DNA of 64,000 nucleotides from Bemisia tabaci (GCF_918797505.1 NC_092801.1:13082001-13146000), one strand, 5' to 3'; numbered from the stretch's first letter, positions 19,855-31,119 are shown. The notes: a model not told the origin generated them from the letters alone. Made by a program: numbers and translations.

Positions 19855-20745
19855 GTCTTCCGGTAGCACCTCTTGAAATTTAAAATGCAGCGAAATAAAC
19901 ATCAAAATTTGCAGTTTTAGTCGAACAATTTCAAGTCCGACCGCCCTGGTAGACTTGATCTACTGTGCGTCGGACCGCACACCTCCCGATCGGATGCAAC
20001 CGATGTTCCGATGACGCTGAGGATGTTACATCGAGACGGGCTTCTGTTGGATTGGAATGGAATGGCCGCATTCGAAAAAATGACACGAGGCCTTGAAGGA
20101 TGCTGCTTCCGTTGTTGTCGGTCGGCAAGTTATTCTGCATTTCCTGGATTCTCGACAAGCGTACAGCGAGTAAGGGTGTACGGTCCGGGGTAGAGTACTT
20201 TTATAGACTGTGTATGGCCATTTCTGTGCCGGTTTTTCGTTGGTCGCGTGAAAATAGGCTGACACGATGTTCTTAATATACGGCCGTAAATAGGTAAACA
20301 AGCGCAGCCTCGGATCGGCTAGGGGGCGCGCGAAAATTTCTAGTTGCGCCCCCCCCCCCCCCCCCCCCATTCACATCACATTGAGTTTTAGGGCGCAGTA
20401 TAGACTCCGGCACCAAATTTCACTACTCCTCGATTTTTAACAGTGTGTAACAAAACTAAAGTGCGACAGGGAATCTGCAATGTCGCAAACAGAGCTTGGT
20501 TCATATTGATCTCCGTATTTTTTGAACTTTCGCGCATTTTTCCGCGGGGCGGCAACGGTGTGAAACTTGAGACCCAGTTCGGTCGCTCATTCAATCAGAT
20601 CAAATTGATGACTCGGCCGGCCAATCGCATGGTATCGCTTCCTCGTTACGTAATAGCGGAGGCCAAGGGCCGCATGCAAACACCAACTGCGCATCTGGGC
20701 CTCGGAAAAATGAAAATAGAGTCGCCTGCCTCTCCAAATCCAAGA
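19855..20745. other. intergenic, no gene supported
   Basis: Contains a run of about 21 C at 20348-20368. Frames of 60-123 codons on both strands have no recognised domain. Nothing else notable. Confidence 0.4.
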
Positions 20746-21194
20746 TGTCACCCCAAGATTATCACATATTTTACTAAAGCAAACAATCAACTTTTTACTT
20801 TCTCGCTCCCCTAGGGTAGAGAGGAAGTATTGTCATCCTCCAAGAAAAAAAGAAAAAAAGTTGAAATTTCATCATTTCTGAACGTTTTAAGGTCCCGCAT
20901 GAGTCAAAATAACCATACTTGAAAAAATGTGTGTCCATCCGTCCGACGTCCCCCAAATCTGTGTACAGCGATATCTCAGAATCTATCTGTCCGATTTCAT
21001 TCAAAATTGGCACGGAACACCATATCTATGGTCTCCATATGCACGTCAAACGATTTTGGGGTACGCTAAAATTTGGGGGGGGGGCTAGGGTCAAATTGGG
21101 TTAAAGGTCCATTTTCAGCAAAATCACACGGAGAGCTCATTTATGTCACCCCAAGATTATCACATATTTTACTAAAGCAAACAATCAACTTTTC
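20746..21194. repeat. ~50-bp direct repeats around a dispersed repeat
   Basis: TGTCACCCCAAGATTATCAC and about 30 further bases occur at 20746-20796 and again at 21144-21194, in the same orientation. Between them is a segment with 'acagcgatatctcagaatct' and 'ctgtccgatttcattcaaaa', phrases typical of a dispersed insect repeat. The arrangement could be a small LTR-like unit or a duplication. Confidence 0.6.
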
Positions 21195-21784
21195 GTCTTG
21201 TCAAAATTCTCTCAGACCGCTCCTACCCTTCTGTTTGACGCGGTCCATTTCTCCTTGCCCTCCTTGTGATTGAAGGAATTAAACCGTCACAACGGTAAGC
21301 ATACCCCTCGTAAATAAGGAAATTTATTTCAAGTATCATATCTATGCACTGAAAGTTTGAAAGTGAACAGAGTAGATAAATATGAAAACCCTCAGCTCAA
21401 GATACATCCATATGTATTAGGGTAAAAGCACAACGCTTAGGAAGGGAGCCAGAAAGACTGCTGATTGCACAATAACCCCGAAAATGCTCCGATCCCCTTG
21501 TTTCCTTATCCCTCGGTAGTCGGGAGTTTCTACCCAATCTAGTAATTGAAGATCAAGCAACGTGACAGTTCCAGAACTTTGGGGGGGGGGGGGGGGGGAG
21601 GGAGGCCTCAGAAGAATAATTGCGGATGGTCGGTAACTGCCATCGAAACTCTGGAATGACTCAAGGCAGTGGAGGACCTTTATAGAGAGAGTGTGGACAA
21701 CTCGACTACTATATAGCTTCCTCCCCCTTTGTCACCCCTTAAAAATCACGTCATTTCAAATTTACCCCTCACTTTTTTTGCGAA
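21195..21784. other. intergenic, nothing recognised
   Basis: Contains a run of G at 21581-21598. No gene supported. Confidence 0.4.
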
Positions 21785-21787
21785 GGT

Positions 21788-22706
21788 GTGCCGCACTTAC
21801 AACGTCCGTCCCGGGTTCAGAGGCCGAAAGTTCCAGGTGCTGGAGCTGGAGCTGGAGTATCGGAGCATCGACTGCTCCAGGTACCACGCCCGGAACTTTC
21901 GGCCTTTGAGCCCGGAACACGGACGGTTAAAGTTCCGGGTGCTGGAGCTGGAGTATCGGAGCATCGACTGCTCCAGGTGCCACGCCCGGAACTTTCGGCC
22001 TTTGAGCCCGGAACACGGACGGTTAAAGTTCCGGGTGCTGGAGCTGGAGTATCGGAGCATCGACTGCTCCAGGTGCCACGCCCGGAACTTTCGGCCTTTG
22101 AGCCCGGAACACGGACGGTTAAAGTTCCGGGTGCTGGAGCTGGAGTATCGGAGCATCGACTGCTCCAGGTGCCACGCCCGGAACTTTCGGCCTTTGAGCC
22201 CGGAACACGGACGGTTAAAGTTCCGGGTGCTGGAGCTGGAGTATCGGAGCATCGACCTGCTCCAGGTGCCACGCCCGGAACTTTCGGCCTTTGAGCCCGG
22301 AACACGGACGGTTAAAGTTCCGGGTGCTGGAGCTGGAGTATCGGAGCATCGACTGCTCCAGGTGCCACGCCCGGAACTTTCGGCCTTTGAGCCCGGAACA
22401 CGGACGGTTAAAGTTCCGGGTGCTGGAGCTGGAGTATCGGAGCATCGACTGCTCCAGGTGCCACGCCCGGAACTTTCGGCCTTTGAGCCCGGAACACGGA
22501 CGGTTAAAGTTCCGGGTGCTGGAGCTGGAGTATCGGAGCATCGACTGCACCAGGTGCCACGCCCGGAACTTTCGGCCTTTGAGCCCGGAACACGGACGGT
22601 TAAAGTTCCGGGTGCTGGAGCTGGAGCATCTGGAGCATCGACTGCTCCAGGTGCCACGCCCGGAACTTTCGGCATCTGAGCCCGGAACACGGACGGTGTA
22701 AGTGCG
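21788..22706. repeat. 96-bp minisatellite (~9 units) bounded by inverted ends
   Basis: Units of 96 bases start (landmark CGGTTAAAGTTCCGGGTGCT) at 21924, 22020, 22116 and onward to about 22600, nearly identical. One unit has an extra base at 22256. Because 96 is 32 codons, several frames on both strands stay open for 100-316 codons. The block is bounded by GCCGCACTTACAACGTCCGT at 21790 and its inverse ACGGTGTAAGTGCGGC at 22692-22707, suggesting a TIR element with a satellite interior. Confidence 0.85.
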
Positions 22707-22707
22707 G

Positions 22708-23160
22708 CTTCCACGGCCGGGGTTTTTTTTTAAAGAAGGTATTTCTAAACGGATACTGGCAAAACTATTTCACTGTACGTGAATCAATTCTAGCCATGTT
22801 AATATTTCATCCGCGGTGAATATTTACTGCAATCGGAGGCAAAGATTTCCTTTCTTTGTAAACAATTGATTCAGAGGTAATAAAAATTTATGGCGCTATC
22901 TCGTGCTCTGTGTGGGTCAGTCAAAGCAGCTGATTGGTTCGGTTTGCGTGCTGCCGCGTAGTAAAGGATGAAAAATGGAAGTCAACTGAATGAAGTCAAT
23001 GCGTTCTTTACTAGCGTCGAGATACCTATGAGCTGGGTTTAGTCTTATCATCGCGTTTACAATCGCATTCATATATTTGTTTTTCTCTTCGTTTGTTGGT
23101 GCATTTACAACTTTAACGACGTGAGTTTTTCTGCGCTCCTTTGTTCTTCCGTCATATATT
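22708..23160. other. intergenic, nothing recognised
   Basis: No gene supported and no clear repeat, apart from short AT-rich words. Confidence 0.4.
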
Positions 23161-23164
23161 TTCT

Positions 23165-23515
23165 ATACCGACGGTCAAACTGCAGAAACGCGAATCTCTG
23201 TTTGCGGCGTTGCTGACTTCCTGTCATCAGTGGCGTGGCGTGAATTGCGATGTATCGATTGTTATGCCATTTAAACCTATGGTAAAGAATCGATTATTAA
23301 GGTGTTCGCTGCGAACATCCTGTTTATCGATCCTTTTCCATAGGTTTAAATGGCATGACAATCGATGTACCTATCGCAATTCACTCCACGCCACTGCCTG
23401 TCATGTTTTATATTCTACTTGACGTCATTACTGAAAAACTTGTGCGATTTTCTTCTTCGAGTGAAGGATAGGCTGTGAAAATTTCAAGCCACGAGTTCAA
23501 TCGATCTACTTCTTC
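23165..23515. mobile_element. GTTGCAGACTTCCTGTCAT family piece split by a MITE
   Basis: ACCGACGGTCAAACTGCAGA and GCGGCGTTGCTGACTTCC are the left end of this family. The sequence resumes after 23396 with typical interior (TTCTTCTTCGAGTG, AATTTCAAG). The right end is not visible. Confidence 0.6.
23228..23396. mobile_element. 169-bp CAGTGGCGTGG hairpin MITE with 8-bp TSD, nested
   Basis: Ends CAGTGGCGTGGCGTG and the inverse CTCCACGCCACTG. Flanked by CCTGTCAT at 23220-23227 and 23397-23404, words that belong to the host element. This shows insertion into a pre-existing copy. Confidence 0.9.
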
Positions 23516-23803
23516 ACGGTGCTGCGATTTCCCGGAATTAATTCCGACTTTCGGAACTTATCAAATTATCGGAACTTTTCCGAAATCTTCAAAATTCCCG
23601 GAATTTTTAGAGATTTTCAAAATTTTCTCCGAATTTTGGAGTCTCACGTCAGTTTGACCGATTATACAATCATATTGATGTTTTTTTTCTTTTGTTTGTT
23701 TATTTTTTTTTAAATCAAATCTGACGATTTTTGGAACCAAGTCCGGGCGTATCCGGAATTTTTTCAGGAACTTTAGGAAATCGGAATTAATTCCTCGAGT
23801 ATT
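23516..23803. repeat. GGAATTCCG-rich dispersed repeat, inverted relative of 3070-3410
   Basis: Variants of CGGAATT and CCGAAATC on both sides of a poly-T/AT middle; arms partly self-complementary. Same vocabulary as 3070-3410 in the opposite orientation. Confidence 0.55.
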
Positions 23804-24280
23804 CTGCCGTCCTAAGGAAGAACACCGCATGAGCCTTTCGACGTTGCCAAGTATCCCCCGATAAAAACTGAATTCACTGGAAAAATTGTGAATATTATTC
23901 GCAACAATTTACGGACAATTTTTTACGCAATCTAATCTAAGATATCTGAAAATTTCAATGAAAATTGGACGTATTTCTGTCAAATGGAACTAAGCACCAT
24001 AGCGGGTGGAAGGTAGAGGGGGGCTTGGATTGGCGGCGGAACCGGGCGTCGGGCTCATTCGTTCCTATACTCGCAATGCTTTTCAATGGCGCTTAGTTCC
24101 GTTTGACAGAACGCGCTATCCGGCATTCTAAATTCCTCAAAAGGAACTCAAATTGGCGCTTAGTTCCGTTTGGCAGAAATACGTCCAATTATGCATGAAT
24201 GTTGTTAAAAATGCAAGTTTTATCAAGGGAAGTTTGGCAACTCTCGAATGTTCATGCGGCGTTCTTCCTCAGCACGGCAG
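23804..24280. mobile_element. MITE, AGCACGGCAG family, copy 2 (with nested MITE)
   Basis: Ends CTGCCGTCCTAAGGAAGAAC and the inverse GTTCTTCCTCAGCACGGCAG. TATT lies outside both ends. It is interrupted by 23964-24190. Non-coding. Confidence 0.8.
23964..24190. mobile_element. MITE, TTGGACGTATTTCTG family, copy 2, nested
   Basis: ATTGGACGTATTTCTGTCAA at the left and the inverse GGCAGAAATACGTCCAAT at the right. An inner GGAACTAAGC/GCGCTTAGTTCC pair occurs twice. It lies within the interior of the 23804-24280 element, so it is the younger insertion. Confidence 0.8.
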
Positions 24281-24438
24281 TATTCGACTATAATTATTTT
24301 CAATCATTTGGATGCGGCTTACCAAGTGCTATTCATTGATGCTACTATTTGGGTTTCCTGAAACAAGGGGCTTGTGCCCTTCTGATCCTACATCACACTT
24401 CGATGCCGGCACTCGCTCTCCACTCGCCACTTCCTATA

Positions 24439-24689
24439 CTGCTGTGCTAAGGAAGAACGCCGTAAGAACATTCGAGAGTTGCCAAATTTCCTTTGATAAA
24501 ATGTTTATTTTAGAGGAAAATTATGAATGTTTTACCTTGAAATTTTCAGGAACTTCAGATCAAAATACAAACAATGTTCTCTGAAAAATTGGAAGAAAAA
24601 TATTCATAAGATTACGAGGGAATTCGTGTTTTATCGAGGAAAATTCGGCAACGCCTGAAGGCTCATACGACGTTTTTCTAGCACGGCAG
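24439..24689. mobile_element. MITE, AGCACGGCAG family, copy 3
   Basis: CTGCTGTGCTAAGGAAGAAC and the inverse TTTTTCTAGCACGGCAG; TA outside both ends. 251 bp, non-coding. The 24281-24438 gap holds nothing recognised. Confidence 0.8.
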
Positions 24690-25162
24690 TACACCGCGAG
24701 TCCCTGACCTCCCGCTTTCCCGGAAAGGGAGCGACCGGGGATCCTTTGAAAGCCACCCCGCTGCGTATCAAAACACGCTCCATCAAAAGGTGGCGCTTCG
24801 GTAGCGTGGACGCGGGGAGGGAATTCTGCCGGGGGAGGGGGGGGGCGTCACGTCACAGGTGGATACGGCGGGCGGGGCCGCGAAAACAACAATAGCTTCC
24901 GTGATCGAGATAAATTATTTTTTATTATTGTTTTTAAACCGGGGTCCTGAGTCCTGGCGCACGGGTGGCTCCCACCCCCTCGCTCCATCGTTTGATTAAT
25001 AATAATTGCTGGAAATAAGAAAAATTATCCTACCTCTCCGTGATAGGAGATGCTTGGCGGGTAGTTTCGATGCGTGGAAAGTCGATCAGTTTAGGGGTCG
25101 TATAATGACGTTAAGCTTCAATACGAACATGTCGGGGATTTTGAACCTAGGTCATGGAGCTC
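24690..25162. other. GC-rich intergenic segment
   Basis: A GC-rich patch (24700-24900) with a G run near 24834. No frame with a recognised domain. It could be promoter-like, but nothing decides it. Confidence 0.35.
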
Positions 25163-25436
25163 TGCGGGCTGATTGTTGAAATTGGTAGACAAAGCGATGG
25201 ACAAAGAAGGCAAAAAGGATATGGAGGGATCCTATTGGTAGAAGTGGGTGGTTGCAATGGAGAAAGGAGGTGAGTAATGAACTAACTAACGGCAACCCCT
25301 GAGAGACCTCATGGTTAGTCCATCATTTTCTCCCTTAGTCTATAAGAACCACCCATCTCAACCAATATAATCGCTCCATACTCCTTATGTCTTCTTTGTC
25401 TATCACTTCGTCAATCAATTTTGACAATCGGCCCGC
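25163..25436. mobile_element. 274-bp inverted-repeat element
   Basis: GCGGGCTGATTGTTGAAATT and GACAAAGAAGGCAAAAAGG at the left are mirrored by CCTTATGTCTTCTTTGTC and AATTTTGACAATCGGCCCGC at the right. Centre about 120 bp. Single copy in the window. Confidence 0.75.
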
Positions 25437-26134
25437 TGAGGACCCGAAAAGACGGTTAATTTGTGATATCAAATTATCCATAATTATTATCATTACAACT
25501 GTTACGACTCGTCGTTTCTAAAATAAATATCTGCTTAGTTTTTGCATGAATTTATTCATTTTTGTGACAAGGCGCTCATTTATGTGCATTCGTGGCCATC
25601 TTGGTTTGATTCTAGAATTTGAAGATAGGTAGCCTGGTAGCGGAATTTTTCTAGTTTTTTTCCGTATTGGAAAGTTGGCAGCCCCTTTAGGCCCTAAAAG
25701 CTCCATATTTCGGCATGTCCGTGCTCTCTCCACATGTACTCTAAGCTTCAGTAGAGGCATTTGACGAGAATTTGGCGAAAGGGATGTTCTTCCAAAAGTG
25801 AACCAAGAGGCTGTAGTATATGCAAATGTCCGTCACCCGAATACATATAATAGCTTAGATCGGCAGCGCGGAGTTTCCAGGATTGCCACAGAATTTCGAA
25901 ACTGAATTTTCCTGACAATTCCTTGATTTCCGTGACACATTTTTGTAAAATTTCCTGACAGTTGAGGATTTGCCAGACGGTTAAGACGCCATCATTTTAA
26001 ACAATTTTCAGGCAAATTTTGTTGTTCGGACGTTTAAATCCGTTCTAGAGACCAAATAAAGGTGGCTCAACTGTTTTTCCTGACACTTTCGTCATCTTAT
26101 GAAAATGTGTGCTCCCCTATACTTTTATGCCCTG
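25437..26134. other. intergenic, repeat fragment
   Basis: No gene. 25880-26080 contains 'gattgccacagaatttcgaa' and repeated 'cctgaca' words, like the fragment at 32214-32290: an end of a CAGGGTTGCCACAGAATTT element. Confidence 0.4.
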
Positions 26135-26512
26135 AATTGGACGTATTTCTATCAAACAGACCTATGTGCAAGTGAGAAATATGGAGTATACTCGTTAGTT
26201 CTCTGGCCGTACGAGTGAATGAGAATAATGAAGCGCCAGTGACGTCAGCGGCGAAGAAACCGACGCCGTTGCGGCTCGTGGTCGGCTTCAACTCATGAGC
26301 CCTGTCCACAACGCTCTCGTCCCATCCTGGCGGCTCATGAATCCCGCATTCAGTTGGCACATAGGTCTGTTTGATAGAATGTAATATCCCGCTTTTCCAA
26401 TTCTTCAAAAGGAATCACGCACACTTTTACATTGCTTCCTATGCAGCTTTCTAGAGCACACCCCATATTTCTCACCTCCACATAGGTCTGTTTGGTAGAA
26501 ATACGTCCAATT
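26135..26512. mobile_element. MITE, TTGGACGTATTTCTG family, copy 3
   Basis: AATTGGACGTATTTCTATCA at the left, and CATAGGTCTGTTTGGTAGAA with ATACGTCCAATT at the right. Subterminal 'aagtgagaaatatggagt' is mirrored. The internal 103-codon frame on the - strand has no recognised domain. Confidence 0.8.
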
Positions 26513-27057
26513 CATAAATGATCTAAAAAAAGTCGAAATCTCAATTTAAAGACGGGGGTTTGGTGGAATTCGGTTCCTGCCGCAGTCTGGCCGTTTAACC
26601 CTTAATATCTCCAAAAGCGTTGACTCCCGATAGTAGTTTTTATACAGTAACTACAGGGAAGATAGCGGTGTGGGGTCTCTATCCAGGATCTAGGATTTCT
26701 AGTGTAACTTTTTCGCAAGGAAAACAACCATCCACGGGAAATATTTCCACGAGGTAGATCGGTTGAACTTGGAACTTACGGATTGCGGCGCTAGGAGCGA
26801 GCGCGCGACCCGGTGGGGAGCTTGAGCTATGGGAGCTTCCCAGCGGGTAGCCGGGGAACCCTTACAAGTTCAGCGCATCGGATTAGCTCCTGCGAGCCCC
26901 CTGCCAACCCCCCCCCCCCCTCGCGTGCTCTCGTCCGCCCTTCGCTTTCCTTCGTTTTCCCTCCGGTTGTCCCTGTCGCCTTGTCGCCGGTCGCCGTCCG
27001 AGCTGCTCGAGTACCTGGATACAGGGTTGCAATTTTTCATGAGAAATGAAATCATGG
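26513..27057. other. intergenic, no gene supported
   Basis: Includes a C run at 26911-26919 inside overlapping Pro-rich frames. No signal supports translation. Confidence 0.35.
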
Positions 27058-27564
27058 AATGGAGATGTTGCATGTGTGAGGAATTTGCGATTTGACTATT
27101 GATTCATATGTAAAAGTTCGCGAGAAACACGATGGTCCTACTGGTTTCCTCTGAAATCAACTCCCAAGCTCAAAAAAAGCTCTAAAAGTGGGGCCAAAAT
27201 GGAGAGGATATCCTACGCTATCCTGAGAGTCCACCTCTACATCAAGACCAACTCTCCGTGCAAAGATAGGGAGAAAATACATTAGCAGGGTTGCCGTGTT
27301 TTCAGTTTTAGAGTCCCCAAATGAAGTGGCAGCCCTGTCAATGTATTTGCTCCTTATCTTTGCATGGAGAGTTTGTCTTGATGTAGAGGTGGACTCTCAG
27401 GGTAGGGTGGGATATCCCCTCCATTTTGGCCTCAACTTGAGAGCTTTTTTGAGCTTGGGAGTTGATTTCAGAGAAAACCAGTGGCACCATCGTGTTTCTC
27501 GCGAACTTTTACGAAAGAATCAATGGTCAAATCGCAAATCCCTCACACATGCAACATCTCCATT
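27058..27564. mobile_element. TIR element, GAGGAATTTGCGATTTGAC family, copy 3
   Basis: 507 bp with the same ends and inner inverted blocks as copies 1 and 2. Divergence from copy 2 is only scattered substitutions. Non-coding. Confidence 0.85.
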
Positions 27565-28062
27565 TCACGGGAAATATTTCATAAAATTTCAGAAAAATGG
27601 TAACGTTACATGATGTTTTTAGTGCGTGTTGCATACCCAGCCCCTGATAATATGCTTGATATTTTTCACGATTTTGTGGAATTTCATGAAATATTTCACG
27701 GAAATGACCAATCTTTCAAGATTTCCATTTCATTTTTGTAAAGCCCAATTCACACTACCTATCTAACTTATCATTCAACTGTTGAACGCAACTTGTAGTA
27801 TTGAAAAGTTGGATAGTGTGATACTGACGGAAGAAAACGACAATTTGATGAGAAACTATACGGAAACTTGAATGTAACGTCACAGTCAATTTTTTCGGAG
27901 AGTAAACTGAGAACGGAGAGTAATCAATTGAATCAAATTTGCTGGCGTGCAACTTTCGGCGTTCCTGGTGGAGATGAAAAAACCGATTTTTCCGAATCGA
28001 TACCTTTAGAGATTTTGAGTCGGAAATCGAAATTTTAAAAATGAAAAAGAAAAAATCCTAGC
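27565..28062. other. intergenic, nothing recognised
   Basis: AT-rich, with several 'atttcatgaaatatttcacgg' words near 27575-27720. No gene. Confidence 0.4.
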
Positions 28063-28333
28063 GATGGCCGAAGTGCGAAACCATCTATCTCCATTTGCGA
28101 CGTTGCAGACTTCATGGTTCACTGGAAAGAAAACCACAATGTATCTAGAGCCCAGACTCTTAAAAACATCGACAAAAAAAATACTCTTGCTTCAATCAGA
28201 TTTAAGCTTAAATCAAGAACCAAGCCTCTTAATTTGAGCGTATTTCCTTTTGATTTAAGCTTAAATCTGCTTGAATCAAGAGTCCTTTTTTTTGTCAATG
28301 TTTTCAAGAGTCTGGACTCTAGATCCAATGTGT

Positions 28334-28366
<33 letters not shown>

Positions 28367-28553
28367 CCAGTGTTTCATTGAAAAACTAGTTGACGTAATT
28401 CCTTTAAAACTTCCTTGATTTTCCATCTACATTAGCAGCATATTCTGTGAAAATTTCAATCTATTTTGGCTTCTTTCTACTTGAAAACATAAATAAAGGC
28501 GGACATTTTGAAACACCGCCATGGAGATACGTGGTTTCGTACTTTAGCCATCC
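28063..28553. mobile_element. GTTGCAGACTTCCTGTCAT family, copy split by MITE
   Basis: GATGGCCGAAGTGCGAAACC on the left and GGTTTCGTACTTTAGCCATC on the right are the two ends. The interior is broken at 'cttcatggtt' by 28120-28372. The uninterrupted copy at 54492 shows the original join. Confidence 0.8.
28120..28372. mobile_element. MITE, CACTGGAAAAAA family, copy 3, nested
   Basis: CACTGGAAAGAAAACCACAA at the left and a T run of about 30 followed by CCAGTG at the right, with the family's mirrored 'agactcttaaaaacatcgac' blocks. Younger than its host. Confidence 0.85.
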
Positions 28554-29309
28554 AGATATAACCCAAATCTACTGATAACATAACAAAGGATTCCGTAGAG
28601 ACCCGCTGTGGCATTTTTTAACAGAACAGGAGCTCATCAGACTAAACCGTGCGCCATCGATCGATCTGCAATGACCTTTAAAAAGTTGCCCTCACTCGGT
28701 CACTCTCTTTAACGTTCATTCATTGATTCATTCCGTAGCTCGTAGCACCGAAAATGAGAACCAGCAGAAAACTAACAACTCATCGCTCAAGCCATACTTG
28801 CTCACAACCTCACGTTATTCGAAAAGGCGCTGATCATTCCTTTGAAGAGCGTGGGAGAGAAACAAGAATACAGTAGGTTTTCCTTGTAGTTGAGCCCTCA
28901 GTTAAAATTAAAATCAATACCAGTAAAAAAGTATTAAAAAATCAAAAGCAGCAGTACTAAGAAATTTTAAATCAATCTTGAATTAAACCTGCATAACTAT
29001 ATCTTAATGACCTATTTAAAATCAATATTCTACTGAAAAAAAGGCCGAGACGGGGCATCCTGTTTCTAAGTTAAGTTACTTACGACATTTTAATGCGTAA
29101 TAATGAAATCGGAGAAATCATCGATATTATAGACGTCGATTGAATATAAAGATGACCTTCCAGTTAAGGGATTTATATACCTACTACCAAACACTTATAT
29201 TTTAACAGCGGTCTTCAAAATGTTCTGGTTTTTCTTTGATACCTTAGACAGAGGAACATTTTTAAATTCATATACCTAGCTGCATGAACTGTACAGAGCG
29301 CGCTATATC
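28554..29309. other. intergenic, nothing recognised
   Basis: AT-rich sequence without a supported gene. Confidence 0.4.
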
Positions 29310-29551
29310 GTTTTGCGGCGTTGCAGACTTCTTGTCATGTACCTACGCTTGATTTCCTACGTAGAAAAACTACCAACTGAACGTCATTTCTTGTAAACTT
29401 CGGAGAATTTTCTTTCTCCACGTGAAAAATATTCTATGAAAATTTCAAGCTTTACTGTTTGTTCGATCACCTTCGAAGAAATAAAATAGGGGCGAAGATT
29501 TTGCGACATCGCTACCAGGATACGCGATTTTTGCAGTTCCACCGTCGAAAC
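29310..29551. mobile_element. GTTGCAGACTTCCTGTCAT family, degraded copy
   Basis: GCGGCGTTGCAGACTTCTTG followed by 'tcatgtacc', and a right end GCAGTTCCACCGTCGA. The left tip is missing or altered (CGCTATATCG). Confidence 0.55.
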
Positions 29552-29751
29552 AGTCGACGTAATTTCTTGAAAACTGCCTTGATTTTTCGTCTCCGTAGAC
29601 AGAACATTCCGTTAAGATTTGGAATCCCTATCAGAAAACTCAAACTTTCCTTACATAATATTGTCGATCATTTTTTTAAAAATATATTAATAATTAAGTA
29701 AGGAAATTTTGAGTTTTGTAATTTTATCGATTCTTAATCGGGCGGCGGGCC

Positions 29752-30000
29752 GAGATTGTCAAAAAGGAACAAACCCACATTTTCGAAAAAATCAAGTTAG
29801 GTATATAGAAAAGCTTTTGCGTTCCCCTAGCCGTAATATTTTCTCCTTCCAAAAACTGAAAGGTGAAGAAAAAGTAATTCGTTTGAGAAGAGAGGGGTTA
29901 AAGTTTATTTCCTGCGTTGAGCCTTATGCAGGAATAAAACGTCAAACTTCTTTTTCTCAGTTTCAATGTGGGTTGGGTTCCTTTCTGATGAACTCGGTCC
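29752..30000. mobile_element. MITE, TTTCTGATAAACTC family, copy 2
   Basis: 'gattgtcaaaaaggaacaaa' with CCCACATTTTCG on the left, mirrored by AATGTGGGTTGGGTTCCTTT on the right. Interior as in copies 1 and 3. Non-coding. Confidence 0.65.
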
Positions 30001-30842
30001 AATGAGTGTACACTGGAGAAAAAACACCAATTGGAAATCTGAAAGAATGTGGACACACAGACTGCAATAGTTGAGAGTCCAAGAAGAAATTTTGGCGGAA
30101 GACAATAAGACACTTATAGTCAATCGGATTCTCTACTTCAATGACTCAGAAACTGACTGTCCTCAGTAAAGTGAGATTTTAGGTCCGATGTGTGTTTCGT
30201 TCTCGTGATTCAATGATGACCATGAAGAGTACCTTCTCATTTGTTAGTCCTGTTTTTCATTATTTTTCAAAGTCCGAGAAAGCTTAAGTTGCTAGTTCTT
30301 CGAACATATAAACAGCCGGAATTTGAGACAATAAGATCGTTCCTCGGTTACTAACTCAAGCTCGAAGACGATCAAATTCCGAACCAATTCCGATCAAACG
30401 GACATGCTGATGACTGATGATCACCATCTACCATCAAATTTTGACGGGCCTCACTATTTTGTTCAAAGTAAGATCAGAATGGAGTGCCACCATTCATCAT
30501 TTCCTGCCTCGGGCAACATTTCTGCCAAGTTTTCATTTTAAAATTAAGCAAATTAATGAGTTTAAGACTGATGAATCCGACACTTTGATGGTATGGTTTT
30601 TGATGTCCATGAACCTTTCTCATTTTTTAGCTCCATGTTTTATCATTATTTTTACCGAGAACGTTCCGTAAAAACATGCTCTGAAGTTGGCTATCGTTCC
30701 TCTTCGAACATACTAAAACAGGCGCGGAAATTTTGAGACAACGCCATAAAGATTCTGTTTCCTTCATCGGGTTTATTCTTCCTCAGAGCGCTGGAGAAAC
30801 AGCGAAAGAGCGCACCAGCAACGGCAACGAAGCCGAACCTAC
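30001..30842. other. possible intron/intergenic of the - strand gene
   Basis: Immediately downstream of the donor at 30843 on the - strand, so probably intron 1 of that gene. 30012-30205 has CACTGGAGAAAAAACACC at its left and weak mirrored words. No further exon was recognised. Confidence 0.35.
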
Positions 30843-30971
30843 CTGGCTCAGATCGGCGTCTTCCATGATCTTCCTCTGGACGGTCATCGCCTCTCCCAGC
30901 GCACCACCAACATCCACAAACATAACACCGACGAAACACGCCAGCATCACAACCGAAACACGCGGAGCCAT
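30843..30971 (-). CDS. first coding exon, secreted/membrane protein of unknown family
   Basis: On the - strand an ATG at 30971 opens 43 codons that end exactly at a strong splice donor (CCAG|GTAGGT, GT at 30842-30841) in phase 0. The first 26 residues look like a signal peptide: MAPR, then a hydrophobic core VSVVMLACFVGVMFVDV, then small residues GGALG before the acidic/polar EAMTVQRKIMEDADLSQ. The next exon must lie at lower coordinates; none was recognised before 30000, so the intron may be long or contain inserted repeats. Product unknown: many small secreted insect proteins start like this. The frame starting further upstream at 30980 begins with GTG and is not preferred. Confidence is based on ATG, signal peptide, donor and promoter agreeing. 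Confidence 0.55.
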
Positions 30972-31119
30972 GATGGACACAGCCGCGACGACACAACACA
31001 GCTTCGTACGAAACGAAACAACGAAACGCGAGTTTCAGACTACCTGATCATGGGCTTCACCGACTTGACGACCGTTGTCAGGGGGCCGAAAACGAAACGA
31101 AGAATGCGAAACTCGCGAG

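Noticed and set aside
21729..22714. Frames of up to 316 codons on both strands
   Set aside because: Created by a 96-bp (32-codon) minisatellite. Several overlapping frames on both strands are equally open, and a one-base insertion swaps frames.
26813..27095. Pro-rich 78-88-codon frames
   Set aside because: Two overlapping frames of similar length over a C-run, ending inside a TIR element. No domain or splice support.
30733..31047. 104-codon + strand frame (Thr/Ala-rich)
   Set aside because: Antisense shadow of the signal-peptide exon and its UTR; no supporting signals on the + strand.
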